A stretch of 9,178 bases of DNA from Acidobacteriota bacterium. GTDB lineage: Bacteria > Acidobacteriota > Vicinamibacteria > Vicinamibacterales > JAFNAJ01. This document shows, in pieces, positions 1 through 7,243 of this stretch. A program made the position numbers and the translations under genes. The notes under the pieces are model-generated. The model was not told the DNA's origin. It did no database searches and saw only the letters and a list, made by a program, of their open reading frames with translations. Positions within the stretch are counted from its first letter, which is position 1; every line of letters begins with the position of its first letter. The stretch spans positions 1 through 9,178 of the forward strand of contig JAFNAJ010000072.1 of assembly GCA_017860085.1 (NCBI GenBank), written 5' to 3'.

Positions 1-1170
1 TTGTCGCTGCACGGCCTCGACCGTCGCGTCGCCGCAAGGCTTCTGTCGATGCCGGCGGTCGGGCGCAGTCCGTTTCGCGTGCGCTTCGCATTCGGTGCGC
101 TCACCGCGGCACTCTCGGCGTGGATGAGCAACACCGCCACGACGGCGATGCTGTTGCCTGTCGCCCTGGGCATGCTCAGTGGCCGGTCGGCTGCGCTCGG
201 TGGACCGAACACCGCCCGTGGATTGCTGCTCACCCTCGCGTATGCCGCGTCGATCGGCGGCGTGGCAACCCCCGTCGGCACGCCACCCAACCTGATCGCC
301 ATCGGCATGCTCCACACGCTGTCCGGTATCGAGGTGGACTTCTTCAGGTGGATGGTGGTCGGGATCCCGATCTCCGTCGGGATGTATGCCGCACTGACCG
401 TCTTGACGCGATGGCTCTATCCCGTGAGCGCTGCCGCGGCGCCGCGCGAGTCGGGGTCTGCCGTGCACGTCGCCGACGTGGCCCGGTGGGGCCGCGCGCA
501 GACGAATTGCCTGCTCGCGTTCGGGCTTGCCGTCGCGCTCTGGGTCACCCCGGGCGTGGTGGCGCTCGGCTGGGGCGCGACGAGCGACGTGTACCGGCTC
601 GTCAGCGGCCGGTTGGACGAGGGCGCGGTGGCGCTGCTTGCGGCCACCCTGCTGTTCGTCCTGCCGGTCAACTGGCGCGAGCGGCGCTTCACGCTGGGCT
701 GGACTGACGCGGCGCGCATCGACTGGGGCACGATCCTCTTGTTTGGAGGCGGGCTCGCGCTCGGTCACCAGATGTTCGAGACGGGCCTGGCCGCGAAGAT
801 CGGCGAAGGACTCGTGGCCGTCAGCCGAGCCGACTCGCTCTGGACGATCACCGCGGTGATGACCACGGTCGCGGTGTTGACCACCGAGATCACCTCGAAC
901 ACGGCGGCCACGAACATGCTCGTTCCCGTTGCCGTGGCGATCGCCGGCGCGGCGCAGGTCAGCCCGGCGCCCCCGGCCATGGGCGTGGCCCTCGGCGCCA
1001 GCCTGGCCTACATGCTGCCGATCTCCACGCCGCCGAACGCGATCGTCTACGGCACGGGGAAGGTGCCGGTGACCGAGATGATCAAGTGCGGCCTGCTCCT
1101 CGACTTGCTTTCGATTCTGATCGTGCTGGCCTCGCTCCGGGTCCTCTGCCCGATCCTCGGGTTGGCCTGA
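1..1170 (+). CDS. DASS/SLC13-family sodium:anion (dicarboxylate or sulfate) symporter, 5'-truncated
   Basis: This is an inner-membrane secondary transporter of the divalent anion:Na+ symporter family, which imports dicarboxylates or inorganic anions such as sulfate with sodium. Two SNT signatures, the sodium and substrate sites of the family, are visible: WMSNTATTAM (visible residues 41-50) and TEITSNTAATNM (295-306). Each is followed by its partner loop, GTPPN (93-97) and STPPN (342-346), giving the expected inverted two-fold repeat. Hydrophobic helices run throughout. The frame is open from the first base. The visible N-terminus, LHGLDRRVA, matches the segment that normally lies roughly 40 residues before the first SNT. 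About 100 residues are therefore missing upstream, and the TTG at position 1 is probably not the real start. The 389 visible residues end in TGA directly against the next ATG. The family call is secure; the substrate cannot be read from the sequence. Confidence 0.9.
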   Translation: MSLHGLDRRVAARLLSMPAVGRSPFRVRFAFGALTAALSAWMSNTATTAMLLPVALGMLSGRSAALGGPNTARGLLLTLAYAASIGGVATPVGTPPNLIAIGMLHTLSGIEVDFFRWMVVGIPISVGMYAALTVLTRWLYPVSAAAAPRESGSAVHVADVARWGRAQTNCLLAFGLAVALWVTPGVVALGWGATSDVYRLVSGRLDEGAVALLAATLLFVLPVNWRERRFTLGWTDAARIDWGTILLFGGGLALGHQMFETGLAAKIGEGLVAVSRADSLWTITAVMTTVAVLTTEITSNTAATNMLVPVAVAIAGAAQVSPAPPAMGVALGASLAYMLPISTPPNAIVYGTGKVPVTEMIKCGLLLDLLSILIVLASLRVLCPILGLA

Positions 1171-1773
1171 ATGGACGTCTACGACCAGTTCCGCTACGGC
1201 GTCGCGTTCTTCCTCGTCGTCTTCGCACCGGCGTCGGTGCTCTTCTGGCTCGTCGTGCACCCGCTCGCTTGGTTCTGGCGGCGTGTGGGGCACTGGTGGG
1301 GCTACGTCGCGGGGTTCGCCCTCTCGGCGATCGCCGCGACGGTAGGTGTCCGACTGCGCGATGCCGTTGCGCAGACAGACCTCGGGGCGAGCGCGGTGTC
1401 AGCGGTGCTCGGCGTGCTGCTGCTGGGCGTCGCGATCGTCATGCGCCGGCACTGGCAGCGACAACTGAGCGCCGGCACGATGTTCGGACTGCCCGAACTC
1501 GCGCCAAAACAGTACCCCGGCCGGCTCCTGACGGACGGCATCTACGCGCACGTCCGTCACCCGCGCTACCTGCAGGTGGTGGTGGCAGTCGCCGGCTGGG
1601 CGCTGCTCGCCAACTACCTGGCCGCCTACCTCGCCGTGCTCATGGTCGTCATCGAGTTGGCGGCCATCATCCCGCTCGAGGAACGAGAGTTGGCCCACCG
1701 GTTCGGCCCGGAGTACGAGGCCTACCGCCGCCGCGTACCAGCCTTGATGCCGCGGTGGGGGCGTCGTTCGTGA
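1171..1773 (+). CDS. Isoprenylcysteine carboxyl methyltransferase (ICMT/PEMT)-like membrane methyltransferase
   Basis: This 200-residue integral membrane protein belongs to the ICMT/phospholipid methyltransferase superfamily, whose members transfer a methyl group from S-adenosylmethionine to lipid or prenyl-type substrates at the membrane. The diagnostic C-terminal half is present: GIYAHVRHPRYL (residues 123-134), then two hydrophobic stretches, then EERELAHRFGPEYEAYRRRVPALMP (170-194). In the family, the HPRY and the Glu/Arg-rich segment form the SAM site. Three more hydrophobic segments precede them (about 10-35, 43-60 and 75-92). The ATG follows the transporter's TGA with no spacer and no strong Shine-Dalgarno of its own, so translation is probably coupled. 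Bacterial members have varied and mostly untested substrates, so the name is a family label. A link between the methyltransferase and the upstream transporter is not evident. Confidence 0.85.
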   Translation: MDVYDQFRYGVAFFLVVFAPASVLFWLVVHPLAWFWRRVGHWWGYVAGFALSAIAATVGVRLRDAVAQTDLGASAVSAVLGVLLLGVAIVMRRHWQRQLSAGTMFGLPELAPKQYPGRLLTDGIYAHVRHPRYLQVVVAVAGWALLANYLAAYLAVLMVVIELAAIIPLEERELAHRFGPEYEAYRRRVPALMPRWGRRS

Positions 1774-1793
1774 GGGCCGGAGGATTTCTGCGG

Positions 1794-1820
1794 TTGATCT
1801 CGACCGAATCCTGCTATGTT
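1794..1820 (+). promoter_or_regulatory. Putative sigma70-type promoter with extended -10
   Basis: A TTGATC hexamer at 1794-1799 is followed 15 bases later by TATGTT at 1815-1820. The latter is preceded by TGC (1812-1814), making an extended -10 element. It lies in the only sizeable gap before the secreted-protein gene that starts at 1893, giving a leader of roughly 65 bases. The spacer is shorter than the usual 17 bases, but extended -10 promoters tolerate weak -35 contacts. This is pattern evidence only. Confidence 0.4.
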
Positions 1821-1892
1821 CGAGGTCAGAGTCCACGTGTCGCACACGCCGTCGGCTCTCGGCAGTGAGCGTTCAGTGGGACGGGCGGGGCC

Positions 1893-2561
1893 ATGGCTAC
1901 TTCGATACTCGTGACGGTGGCGCTGGCGGTGGCCGTGTCGCCGATGCCGACCCGGGCCGTCCACCAGGCCGATGTTTCCGCGGGAGCCGGTCTCGTGGGT
2001 ACGTGGCAGCTCGACCCAGAATCGAGCACACTCCCGCCACGCGACGGCATGCCGGACGAGGGTCAGGGCGGTATGGGCGGCAGACCGTACGGCAGCGGAC
2101 CGGGCGGCGGCGGGTCGGGTGGCCGCCGGGGGCCGGGCATGGGCGGCGGCGCACCTGGCGGCCCTGGCATGCCAGGGGGCGAGCGATCGCGCCCGAGCGA
2201 AGAAGAGATCCAGCGGATGCGCGACCTGATGCGAGAGGCGCTGCAGGTGCCGACGCGGTTCACCATCGCCCGCGACGGTGAGGCGGTCGCGTTCATCGAT
2301 GTCGACGGCCACGTCCGCAAGTACGTCCCCAACGGGAAGGCCGAGAAGCATCAGCTGACGGCGGGTACCATCCAGACGAAAACCCGTTGGGATGGTCCGG
2401 CACTTCTGATCGAGACCGAGGTTCGTGACGGGATGAAGCTGAGGCGGACGTACGCGCTCGAGCCCGGCACCGGCCGGCTCATCGTGACGACCAGCCTCGA
2501 GGGCCGGGGATCGCCTGACGATCGGCCGCCGCTCAGGGCCGTGTACGATCCCAGCTCGTAG
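1893..2561 (+). CDS. Secreted glycine-rich protein of unknown function
   Basis: I do not recognise a named function. The 222-residue product starts with a likely signal peptide (about residues 1-22, hydrophobic, ending near TRA). The motif LVGTWQLDPESS (34-45) follows; it resembles the opening strand of lipocalin-like secreted proteins that are common in Acidobacteriota. Residues about 52-98 are a low-complexity Gly/Pro/Met/Arg stretch with repeated GG, GPGM and PGMPGG units. After a short charged helix (101-118) the C-terminal 100 residues look beta-rich and ordered: FTIARDGEAVAFIDVDGHVRK, then WDGPALLIETEV, then RRTYALEPGTGRLIVTTSLEG. The last motif resembles domains in which a treated or extracted quantity is compared with a control, but that is not evidence of activity. 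The ATG at 1893 has a weak purine-rich leader (GGGACGGGCGGGG). It probably shares a transcript with the S41 protease 51 bases downstream. Confidence 0.75.
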   Translation: MATSILVTVALAVAVSPMPTRAVHQADVSAGAGLVGTWQLDPESSTLPPRDGMPDEGQGGMGGRPYGSGPGGGGSGGRRGPGMGGGAPGGPGMPGGERSRPSEEEIQRMRDLMREALQVPTRFTIARDGEAVAFIDVDGHVRKYVPNGKAEKHQLTAGTIQTKTRWDGPALLIETEVRDGMKLRRTYALEPGTGRLIVTTSLEGRGSPDDRPPLRAVYDPSS

Positions 2562-2571
2562 CGCTGTCGCG

Positions 2572-2595
2572 CACCCCCGCGAGCGCGGGCAGGTG
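2572..2595 (+). other. GC-rich hairpin between the secreted-protein and S41 genes
   Basis: CCCGC (2576-2580) and GCGGG (2585-2589) pair across a GAGC loop. The flanking CACC (2572-2575) and GGTG (2592-2595) can extend the stem past a two-base bulge. There is no T-tract, so a strong intrinsic terminator is unlikely. The hairpin ends 3 bases before the S41 Shine-Dalgarno and could protect or separate the two messages. Confidence 0.35.
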
Positions 2596-2598
2596 GCC

Positions 2599-2604
2599 AG
2601 GAGG
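2599..2604 (+). promoter_or_regulatory. Strong ribosome binding site of the S41 protease
   Basis: AGGAGG lies 8 bases before a GTG (2613) and 11 before the adjoining ATG (2616). A second purine run, GGAAGGA (2603-2609), would suit the ATG. The site fixes the start to this GTGATG pair without choosing between the two codons. Confidence 0.7.
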
Positions 2605-2612
2605 AAGGACCC

Positions 2613-3935
2613 GTGATGGCACGGACGCTCGTCGCGCTGCTCTCGATTGCCCTCGCCGCCTGCGGTGGCGGTGGCTCGTCGTCGTCGGTGATCACGCCGC
2701 CGACGACCGACTCCACCTGTTCCACGAGCGGACAGGTGAGCTTCGTCCGCACGACGCTCCGGGACATCTACTACTGGTACAGGGAACTGCCCGACCCGAA
2801 TCCTGCGGGCTTCTCTTCGCCGGAGGCGTACCTCGAAGCGGTGCGCTACCGTCCCCTCGACAGCTCCTACAGCTACATCACCTCGCGCGCCTCGAGCGAC
2901 GCGTTCTACTCCGAGAGCCAGTTCATCGGGGTCGGCCTCTCGTATCGACAGACCGGGTCGACCGAGCTCCGGGTCACGCAGGTCTTTCCCGGGGGCTCGG
3001 CCGCGGCCGCGGGCCTGGCCCGCGGCGACTACCTGCTGGCGATCGGGGGCAAGCCCGTGGCCGAACTCCTCCAGACAGGGGAAATCGCCACGATTTTCGG
3101 CCCAGAACAGGTGGGCGTGACGGTCGCCATCGTGTGGCGCACCCTGGCGGGCGAACGGCGCGAGGCGACCCTCACGAAGGCGCTCGTCACCATCCCGACC
3201 GTGTCGGCCACGGCCGTCTTCCCGGCCGGCAGCGCGCGGGTGGGCTACATCTTCTTCCGCAACTTCGTGAGGCCGTCCATCGACGCGCTCAACACCGCGT
3301 TTGCCGAGCTTGCGGCCCAGGGCGTGACCGACCTGGTGCTGGACCTGCGCTACAACGGCGGCGGCCTCGTCGACGTGGCCCAGCACCTGGTGAGCCTCAT
3401 CGGCGGCGAGTTCACCCAGGGGCAGATCTTCATCCAGCTCACGCACAACGACAAGAACACGGCGCGCAACTCCACGACGCGGTTCCTGACCGTGGCAGGC
3501 GCCCTTGGGCTGCCCAGGCTGGTCGTCATCCAGACGGGCGCGTCGGCCTCGGCCAGCGAAACCGTGGTGAACGGCCTCCGGCCGTTCATGCCCGTCACGA
3601 CCGTAGGCGATCGATCGTACGGCAAGCCCGTGGGGCAATACGGGTTCAACTTCTGCGACAAGGTGCTCTTCCCCGTGTCGTTCCTGGTTGCCAACGCGCT
3701 GGGCGAGGCCGACTACTTCAACGGGATTCCAGCCGACTGTTCTGCGGCCGACGATCTGGATCGCGCGATCGCCAACCCGAACGAGGCTTCGCTCGCCGAG
3801 GCCCTCTACGTGATGAGCAACGGACGGTGCAGCGCTCGGGCGGCTGCGGAGGCCGAGATCCACGCGGACCGTCGGGCTGCTCTCACTGAAGGGCTGCCGA
3901 GGGACGGCTGGCGCCAGATGCTGAACGCGTGGTGA
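2613..3935 (+). CDS. S41-family (C-terminal processing) serine protease, PDZ-containing lipoprotein
   Basis: This is a 440-residue exported serine protease of the Prc/CtpA/tail-specific family. The N-terminus MMARTLVALLSIALAAC is a lipoprotein signal with lipobox LAAC (lipidated Cys17), followed by a Gly/Ser linker. Residues about 40-100 (FVRTTLRDIYYWYRELPD) match the N-terminal helical domain seen in many S41 lipoproteins. A PDZ domain spans about 104-190, with a PGGSAAAAGLARGDYLLAIGGKPV core. The peptidase domain (about 205-375) has LVLDLRYNGGG (241-251), the SASASE nucleophile loop with Ser313, and RSYGKPVG with Lys338. The 25-residue Ser-Lys spacing is that of characterised family members, so the enzyme should be active. 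Four further cysteines (36, 348, 376, 406) could form disulfides in the periplasm. The start is GTG at 2613 or ATG at 2616. It probably acts on envelope proteins; the substrate is unknown. Confidence 0.9.
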   Translation: MMARTLVALLSIALAACGGGGSSSSVITPPTTDSTCSTSGQVSFVRTTLRDIYYWYRELPDPNPAGFSSPEAYLEAVRYRPLDSSYSYITSRASSDAFYSESQFIGVGLSYRQTGSTELRVTQVFPGGSAAAAGLARGDYLLAIGGKPVAELLQTGEIATIFGPEQVGVTVAIVWRTLAGERREATLTKALVTIPTVSATAVFPAGSARVGYIFFRNFVRPSIDALNTAFAELAAQGVTDLVLDLRYNGGGLVDVAQHLVSLIGGEFTQGQIFIQLTHNDKNTARNSTTRFLTVAGALGLPRLVVIQTGASASASETVVNGLRPFMPVTTVGDRSYGKPVGQYGFNFCDKVLFPVSFLVANALGEADYFNGIPADCSAADDLDRAIANPNEASLAEALYVMSNGRCSARAAAEAEIHADRRAALTEGLPRDGWRQMLNAW

Positions 3936-4033
3936 GCCCGGCCACGGTAGATTCTTCGCACTTGGTGCCCCGCGTTACCCGGCAAGTCTCGCGGACGACC
4001 CTGCATGTCCGAGCAACGCCCCACTCGTCAGGC

Positions 4034-4073
4034 GTCGGATGTTGGCCCCGCATTTGCAAACAGTCCATCCGAC
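4034..4073 (+). repeat. Inverted repeat upstream of the diguanylate cyclase
   Basis: The 220-bp gap 3936-4155 holds no gene I can support. Its clearest feature is a perfect 8-bp inverted repeat, GTCGGATG (4034-4041) and CATCCGAC (4066-4073), around a 24-base loop. The loop contains the palindrome TTTGCAAA (4053-4060). It could be an mRNA hairpin, an S41 3' end or an operator for the cyclase gene. No T-tract follows, and I see no convincing -35/-10 pair in the gap. Confidence 0.35.
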
Positions 4074-4155
4074 ATCACCAGGACTTCGGGTGTCCTTCCG
4101 CTCCTGCCGGGTCGCCTCTTCCCAAGGGGATGAGGGGCGGCGTCGGCGAGTAGCA

Positions 4156-5334
4156 ATGATGAAGCCGACCGATCAGTCGCTGGCTGACCAGATGCACCTC
4201 CACGAGGTGGAGATCGCTCGTCGCAAGGAACTCTTCGGGCTGACCCAGGAAGACGGCGGGCACCTGTCCATCGCCCGGTCCGCCATCCTCGAAGACATTG
4301 AGGCGATCGTCAACGAGTTCTACGAGCGGCAGACGTCCATCCCGGAGGTGGCCGTCGTCATCGGCGACCGCGAAACGCTCGAGCGCCTGCACGCGGCGCA
4401 GCGCACGTACGTTGGCGAACTCTTTTCGGGCTGCTACGACAGGGACTACGTCAACAGCCGGCTGCGTGTCGGCCTCGTGCACAAGCGCATCGGCGTCGAG
4501 CCGAAGTACTTCTTCGCGGCAGTCAAGGTCCTCCGGGACATTCTCCGTCGAGCCCTGAGCGACAGGCTCGCCGAATCGCCCCGCCTGCCGGCGACCCTGG
4601 ATGCGCTCGACAAGGTGCTCTGCTTCGACGCCGAGCTCATCTTCGAGACCTACATGCAGACCGTGCTGTCGGAGCTCGAGGCCACCAGGGACCAGATGAT
4701 CCAGTACGCGCGCGGCCTCGAGGAGAAGGTGGCCCAGCGGACACGCGAACTGGCCGATCTGTCGCGCACCGACGCGCTGACCGGTCTCCTGAACAGGCGG
4801 GCGTTCCTCGACGACCTTCACAGGGAGCTGGCTCGCGCGAAGCGGAACGCGGCCGCGCTCACGCTCGTGTGCTTCGACGTCGACGGCTTCAAGCTGGTGA
4901 ACGACGCGCACGGGCACCAGAAGGGCGACGCCTTGTTGAACGCCATCGGCACGGAGTTGCTGGCGCTCACGCGCGAGGTCGACATCGCCAGCCGGTACGG
5001 CGGCGACGAGTTCCTCGTGGGGCTTCCCGACACCGACCTCATCGGCGCCCAGCTGTTCATGGAGCGGCTGGCCGTCAGGATCGAGGGCCGAACCGGCCTC
5101 ACCATCAGCGTCGGCATCGTGCAGACGGGTCCCGAGCGTTTTCAGGGCGTGGACGAGTTCGTTCAGCGGGCAGACCTGGCGATGTACGACTCGAAGAGGC
5201 GTCGCACCGTGGCGGAGGGTACGGCACTAGGCTCGCCCGACACGAGCGCCGGTACGGGGGTCGACCTGGCCGAACGCGGTCAGCTCACGACACTGCCGTT
5301 CGGAAGCCCGCCGCGGCGCACGCGGCGGGCGTGA
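4156..5334 (+). CDS. Globin-coupled sensor diguanylate cyclase (haem oxygen sensor + GGDEF)
   Basis: This cytoplasmic signalling enzyme makes cyclic di-GMP from two GTP under control of a haem globin, like E. coli DosC or Bordetella BpeGReg. Numbering from the ATG at 4156 (392 residues), the globin spans about 10-140. It has distal-side Tyr56 (NEFYERQ) and proximal haem ligand His109 in RVGLVHKRIGVEPKYFFAA, the family signature. A helical linker (about 166-206, LEATRDQMIQYARGLEEKVAQRTRELADLSRTD) joins it to the GGDEF domain (about 206-350). That domain has metal-binding Asp241 in CFDVDGFKLVND, an intact RYGGDEF (GGDEF 282-286) and an inhibitory RxxD site (REVD, 273-276), five residues before the catalytic loop. 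The cyclase should be active and product-inhibited. The 40-residue tail is low complexity and basic at its end. The frame is open back to 4039, but those extra 39 residues look non-coding. ATGATG at 4156/4159 places Tyr and His near their positions in DosC. The upstream Shine-Dalgarno is weak (GGCGAG, 4145-4150). Confidence 0.9.
   Translation: MMKPTDQSLADQMHLHEVEIARRKELFGLTQEDGGHLSIARSAILEDIEAIVNEFYERQTSIPEVAVVIGDRETLERLHAAQRTYVGELFSGCYDRDYVNSRLRVGLVHKRIGVEPKYFFAAVKVLRDILRRALSDRLAESPRLPATLDALDKVLCFDAELIFETYMQTVLSELEATRDQMIQYARGLEEKVAQRTRELADLSRTDALTGLLNRRAFLDDLHRELARAKRNAAALTLVCFDVDGFKLVNDAHGHQKGDALLNAIGTELLALTREVDIASRYGGDEFLVGLPDTDLIGAQLFMERLAVRIEGRTGLTISVGIVQTGPERFQGVDEFVQRADLAMYDSKRRRTVAEGTALGSPDTSAGTGVDLAERGQLTTLPFGSPPRRTRRA
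5306..5330 (+). terminator. Perfect GC stem-loop overlapping the end of the diguanylate cyclase gene
   Basis: GCCCGCCGCG (5306-5315) and CGCGGCGGGC (5321-5330) form a perfect 10-bp, all-GC stem around a GCGCA loop. The stem ends one base before the TGA at 5332-5334, so it is also coding (tail ...PPRRTRRA). No T-tract follows, so this is a terminator-like or mRNA-end-stabilising hairpin rather than a classical intrinsic terminator. Its place between two separate transcription units favours a 3'-end role. Confidence 0.45.
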
Positions 5335-5378
5335 CCCCACAGACCCGCCCCACTCCGGACTCCTGAGCCGGGACCGAC

Positions 5379-5384
5379 TACAAT
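5379..5384 (+). promoter_or_regulatory. Putative -10 element for the M16 peptidase operon
   Basis: TACAAT lies in the 124-bp gap between the cyclase stop and the first M16 gene, about 75 bases before its ATG. I see no good -35 hexamer at the usual distance. It is supported only by matching the -10 consensus in the expected place. Confidence 0.3.
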
Positions 5385-5446
5385 GGGCGGGACCGGTGTC
5401 TCGCCTCCCCCAGCGAGCCTCGTCGTCCCACCGGTACCCACTCCCG

Positions 5447-5453
5447 AAGGAGG
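5447..5453 (+). promoter_or_regulatory. Ribosome binding site that sets the start of the active M16 peptidase
   Basis: AAGGAGG is followed after 5 bases by ATG at 5459. The frame is open further upstream to a GTG at 5396, but only the 5459 start puts a clean signal peptide at the N-terminus. It is therefore chosen over the longer reading. Confidence 0.75.
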
Positions 5454-5458
5454 CCTTC

Positions 5459-7243
5459 ATGTTCTTGAAACGAGGTGCGGTGTTTCTCGCCTGGACCTTC
5501 GTGGCGGCGCCGCTGGCCGCGCAAGAGGTGCCCGTCATCGAGCGCACGCTGTCGAACGGCATGCGGCTCGTGATGGTGGAGCGCCACGAACAGCCCACGA
5601 TTGCCTTCGGCTGGATGGCCAGGGTGGGGAGCGCCAACGAGCGACCGGGAATGACCGGCATGGCCCACCTCTTCGAACACATGATGTTCAAGGGCACGAA
5701 GACGATCGGGACCCGCAACGCGGTGCGTGATGCCGAGCTCAACGATCTGCAGGACAAGGTGCAGGCGCAGATCCGCGAGGAGATGTCGATCCTCCGCGAG
5801 AAGCAGCGGCGGGGCGAGATCGCGAACATGATGGACCCAAAGGTCCGCACACCGCGCCTGCAGCAGTTGATCGGCGAGTTCGACCGCCTCGTCCAGGAAC
5901 AGCGTGCGCTCGTCGTCAAGGACGAGATGGACAAGATCTACACGCAGGCGGGCGGCACCGGTTTGAACGCGAGCACGAGCACGGATCGCACGTTCTACAT
6001 CGTGAGCCTGCCGTCCAACAAGCTCGAGCTCTGGTGCTGGATCGAGTCGGACCGCCTCGCGAACCCCGTGTTCCGCGAGTTCTACAGCGAACGCGACGTG
6101 ATCCTCGAGGAACGCCGCCAGACGCTCGAATCGAGGCCGGACGGGGTGGTCAGCGAGGCCTTCAATGCCCTGACGTGGATGGCCAGCCCGTACCACTGGG
6201 AGGTGATCGGGTGGCCGAGCGACATCTCCCAGGTGACGCGCGAGCAGGCCAGCGAGTTCTTCGCCACCTACTACGCGCCCAACAACATCACCGCGATCCT
6301 CGTTGGCGATTTCGACCCGGAGAAGGCGTACGCGCTCGCCGAGAAGTACTTCGGGCGGATTCCTGCCAACCCGAAGGGCGTGCCGGACGTGATCACCATG
6401 GAGCCGCCGCAGCCGGCCGAGCAGCGGATGATGGCCGAGGTGGAGACCCAGCCGTCGCTGCAGGTGGACTTCAAGACCGTGCCCATGGTGCACAAGGACG
6501 CCCCGGCCTTGCAGGCCCTGGCCGGCATTCTGGGTGGCGCGCAGATGTTCATGGGACGGCCCGGCGGCCCGGGCGGCATGCGTCCTCCCACGGGGCGCCT
6601 GCAGAAATCCCTGGTGCTCGATCAGAAGATCGCCACGAGCGCGATGGCGTTCTCGCGCGGCATGAAGCTCGGTGGCCTGTTCACGCTGAGGGTCACCCCG
6701 GTTCCAGGGCGTAATCCGGCCGACCTCGAGTCGAAGCTCTATGCCGAAATCGAGAAGGTCGCCAGGGAGGGCGTGACCGACGAGGAGCTGCAGCGTTTCA
6801 AGAACGCGTCGCAAGTCGGCCTCTACGGACGCCTCGAGACCAACACGGGCATCCGGGAGACGCTCGCCCAGTTCCTCACGGTGGGCACGGTGGAGGACTT
6901 CGGGAACATCCAGAACGCCATCCAGTCGCTCACAACAGACGAAGTGAAGCGCGTGGCGGCTCAGTACCTGGTGAAGGACAGCCGCAACGTCCTCGTCACC
7001 ACGCGCAGGGCATCGGCGTCAACGGCGCCGGACGATCCAGAACTGGCGGCGATGCCGGAAATGATGCGCGACCGGGTCCGGGCCCAGCTCGAGGCGCTCC
7101 TCAAGCTGGACAAGGGCCAGTTGACGGAGCAACTCGCAGCCCTCGAGGCTCGCGCGGCCCAGATGCCGCCGCAGGCCAGGCCTGCGTTCGACTACCTGCT
7201 CAAGAAGGGGCGGGAGCGGCTCCAGAAGCTGGAGGGCAAGTGA
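5459..7243 (+). CDS. M16-family zinc metallopeptidase, catalytic subunit (periplasmic)
   Basis: This 594-residue exported zinc peptidase of the M16 (pitrilysin/processing peptidase) family probably degrades or processes peptides in the periplasm. A signal peptide (1-21, ending PLAA before QEV) is followed by the N-terminal fold with the inverted zinc motif HLFEH (70-74: His70 and His74 ligands, Glu73 catalytic). The third ligand should be Glu217 or Glu218 in VILEERRQ. The conserved GGTGLNASTSTDRTFY (165-180) is present. His74 to Glu217 is 143 residues apart, against about 76 in pitrilysin; the excess is a charged helical insert (about 89-162). The C-terminal half carries a Gly/Pro-rich loop (GRPGGPGGMRPPTGR, about 366-380) and the usual last M16 domain. 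A helical Lys/Glu-rich tail from about 535 to the end follows. Its TGA overlaps the start of the second M16 gene, so the two are translationally coupled and probably dimerise. Confidence 0.9.
   Translation: MFLKRGAVFLAWTFVAAPLAAQEVPVIERTLSNGMRLVMVERHEQPTIAFGWMARVGSANERPGMTGMAHLFEHMMFKGTKTIGTRNAVRDAELNDLQDKVQAQIREEMSILREKQRRGEIANMMDPKVRTPRLQQLIGEFDRLVQEQRALVVKDEMDKIYTQAGGTGLNASTSTDRTFYIVSLPSNKLELWCWIESDRLANPVFREFYSERDVILEERRQTLESRPDGVVSEAFNALTWMASPYHWEVIGWPSDISQVTREQASEFFATYYAPNNITAILVGDFDPEKAYALAEKYFGRIPANPKGVPDVITMEPPQPAEQRMMAEVETQPSLQVDFKTVPMVHKDAPALQALAGILGGAQMFMGRPGGPGGMRPPTGRLQKSLVLDQKIATSAMAFSRGMKLGGLFTLRVTPVPGRNPADLESKLYAEIEKVAREGVTDEELQRFKNASQVGLYGRLETNTGIRETLAQFLTVGTVEDFGNIQNAIQSLTTDEVKRVAAQYLVKDSRNVLVTTRRASASTAPDDPELAAMPEMMRDRVRAQLEALLKLDKGQLTEQLAALEARAAQMPPQARPAFDYLLKKGRERLQKLEGK

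Noticed and set aside
1..3. TTG at the first base as the true start of the DASS transporter
   Set aside because: The family has about 100 more residues before the first SNT motif, so the frame most likely continues upstream of the window.
1836..1848. Small hairpin CGTGT-CGC-ACACG before the secreted-protein gene
   Set aside because: A 5-bp stem with a 3-base loop, no T-tract and no link to a binding site is within chance expectation.
1722..3863. Minus-strand open frame of 713 codons
   Set aside because: It lies opposite the secreted-protein and S41 genes, both of which have signal sequences and recognisable motifs. Its product is Arg/His/Gly-rich with no family resemblance. Long antisense frames are expected in DNA this GC-rich.
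4039..4155. Upstream extension of the diguanylate cyclase to an ATG at 4039
   Set aside because: The added 39 residues resemble no globin-sensor N-terminus, there is no ribosome site, and the ATG falls inside the inverted repeat. The start at 4156 gives near-normal positions for the haem residues.
5396..5458. Upstream extension of the M16 peptidase to a GTG at 5396
   Set aside because: It would bury the signal peptide behind 21 polar residues. The ATG at 5459 has a strong AAGGAGG site.
5378..6814. Minus-strand open frame of 478 codons
   Set aside because: It is antisense to the clearly coding zinc M16 gene. Its Leu/His/Arg-rich translation has no domain signature.
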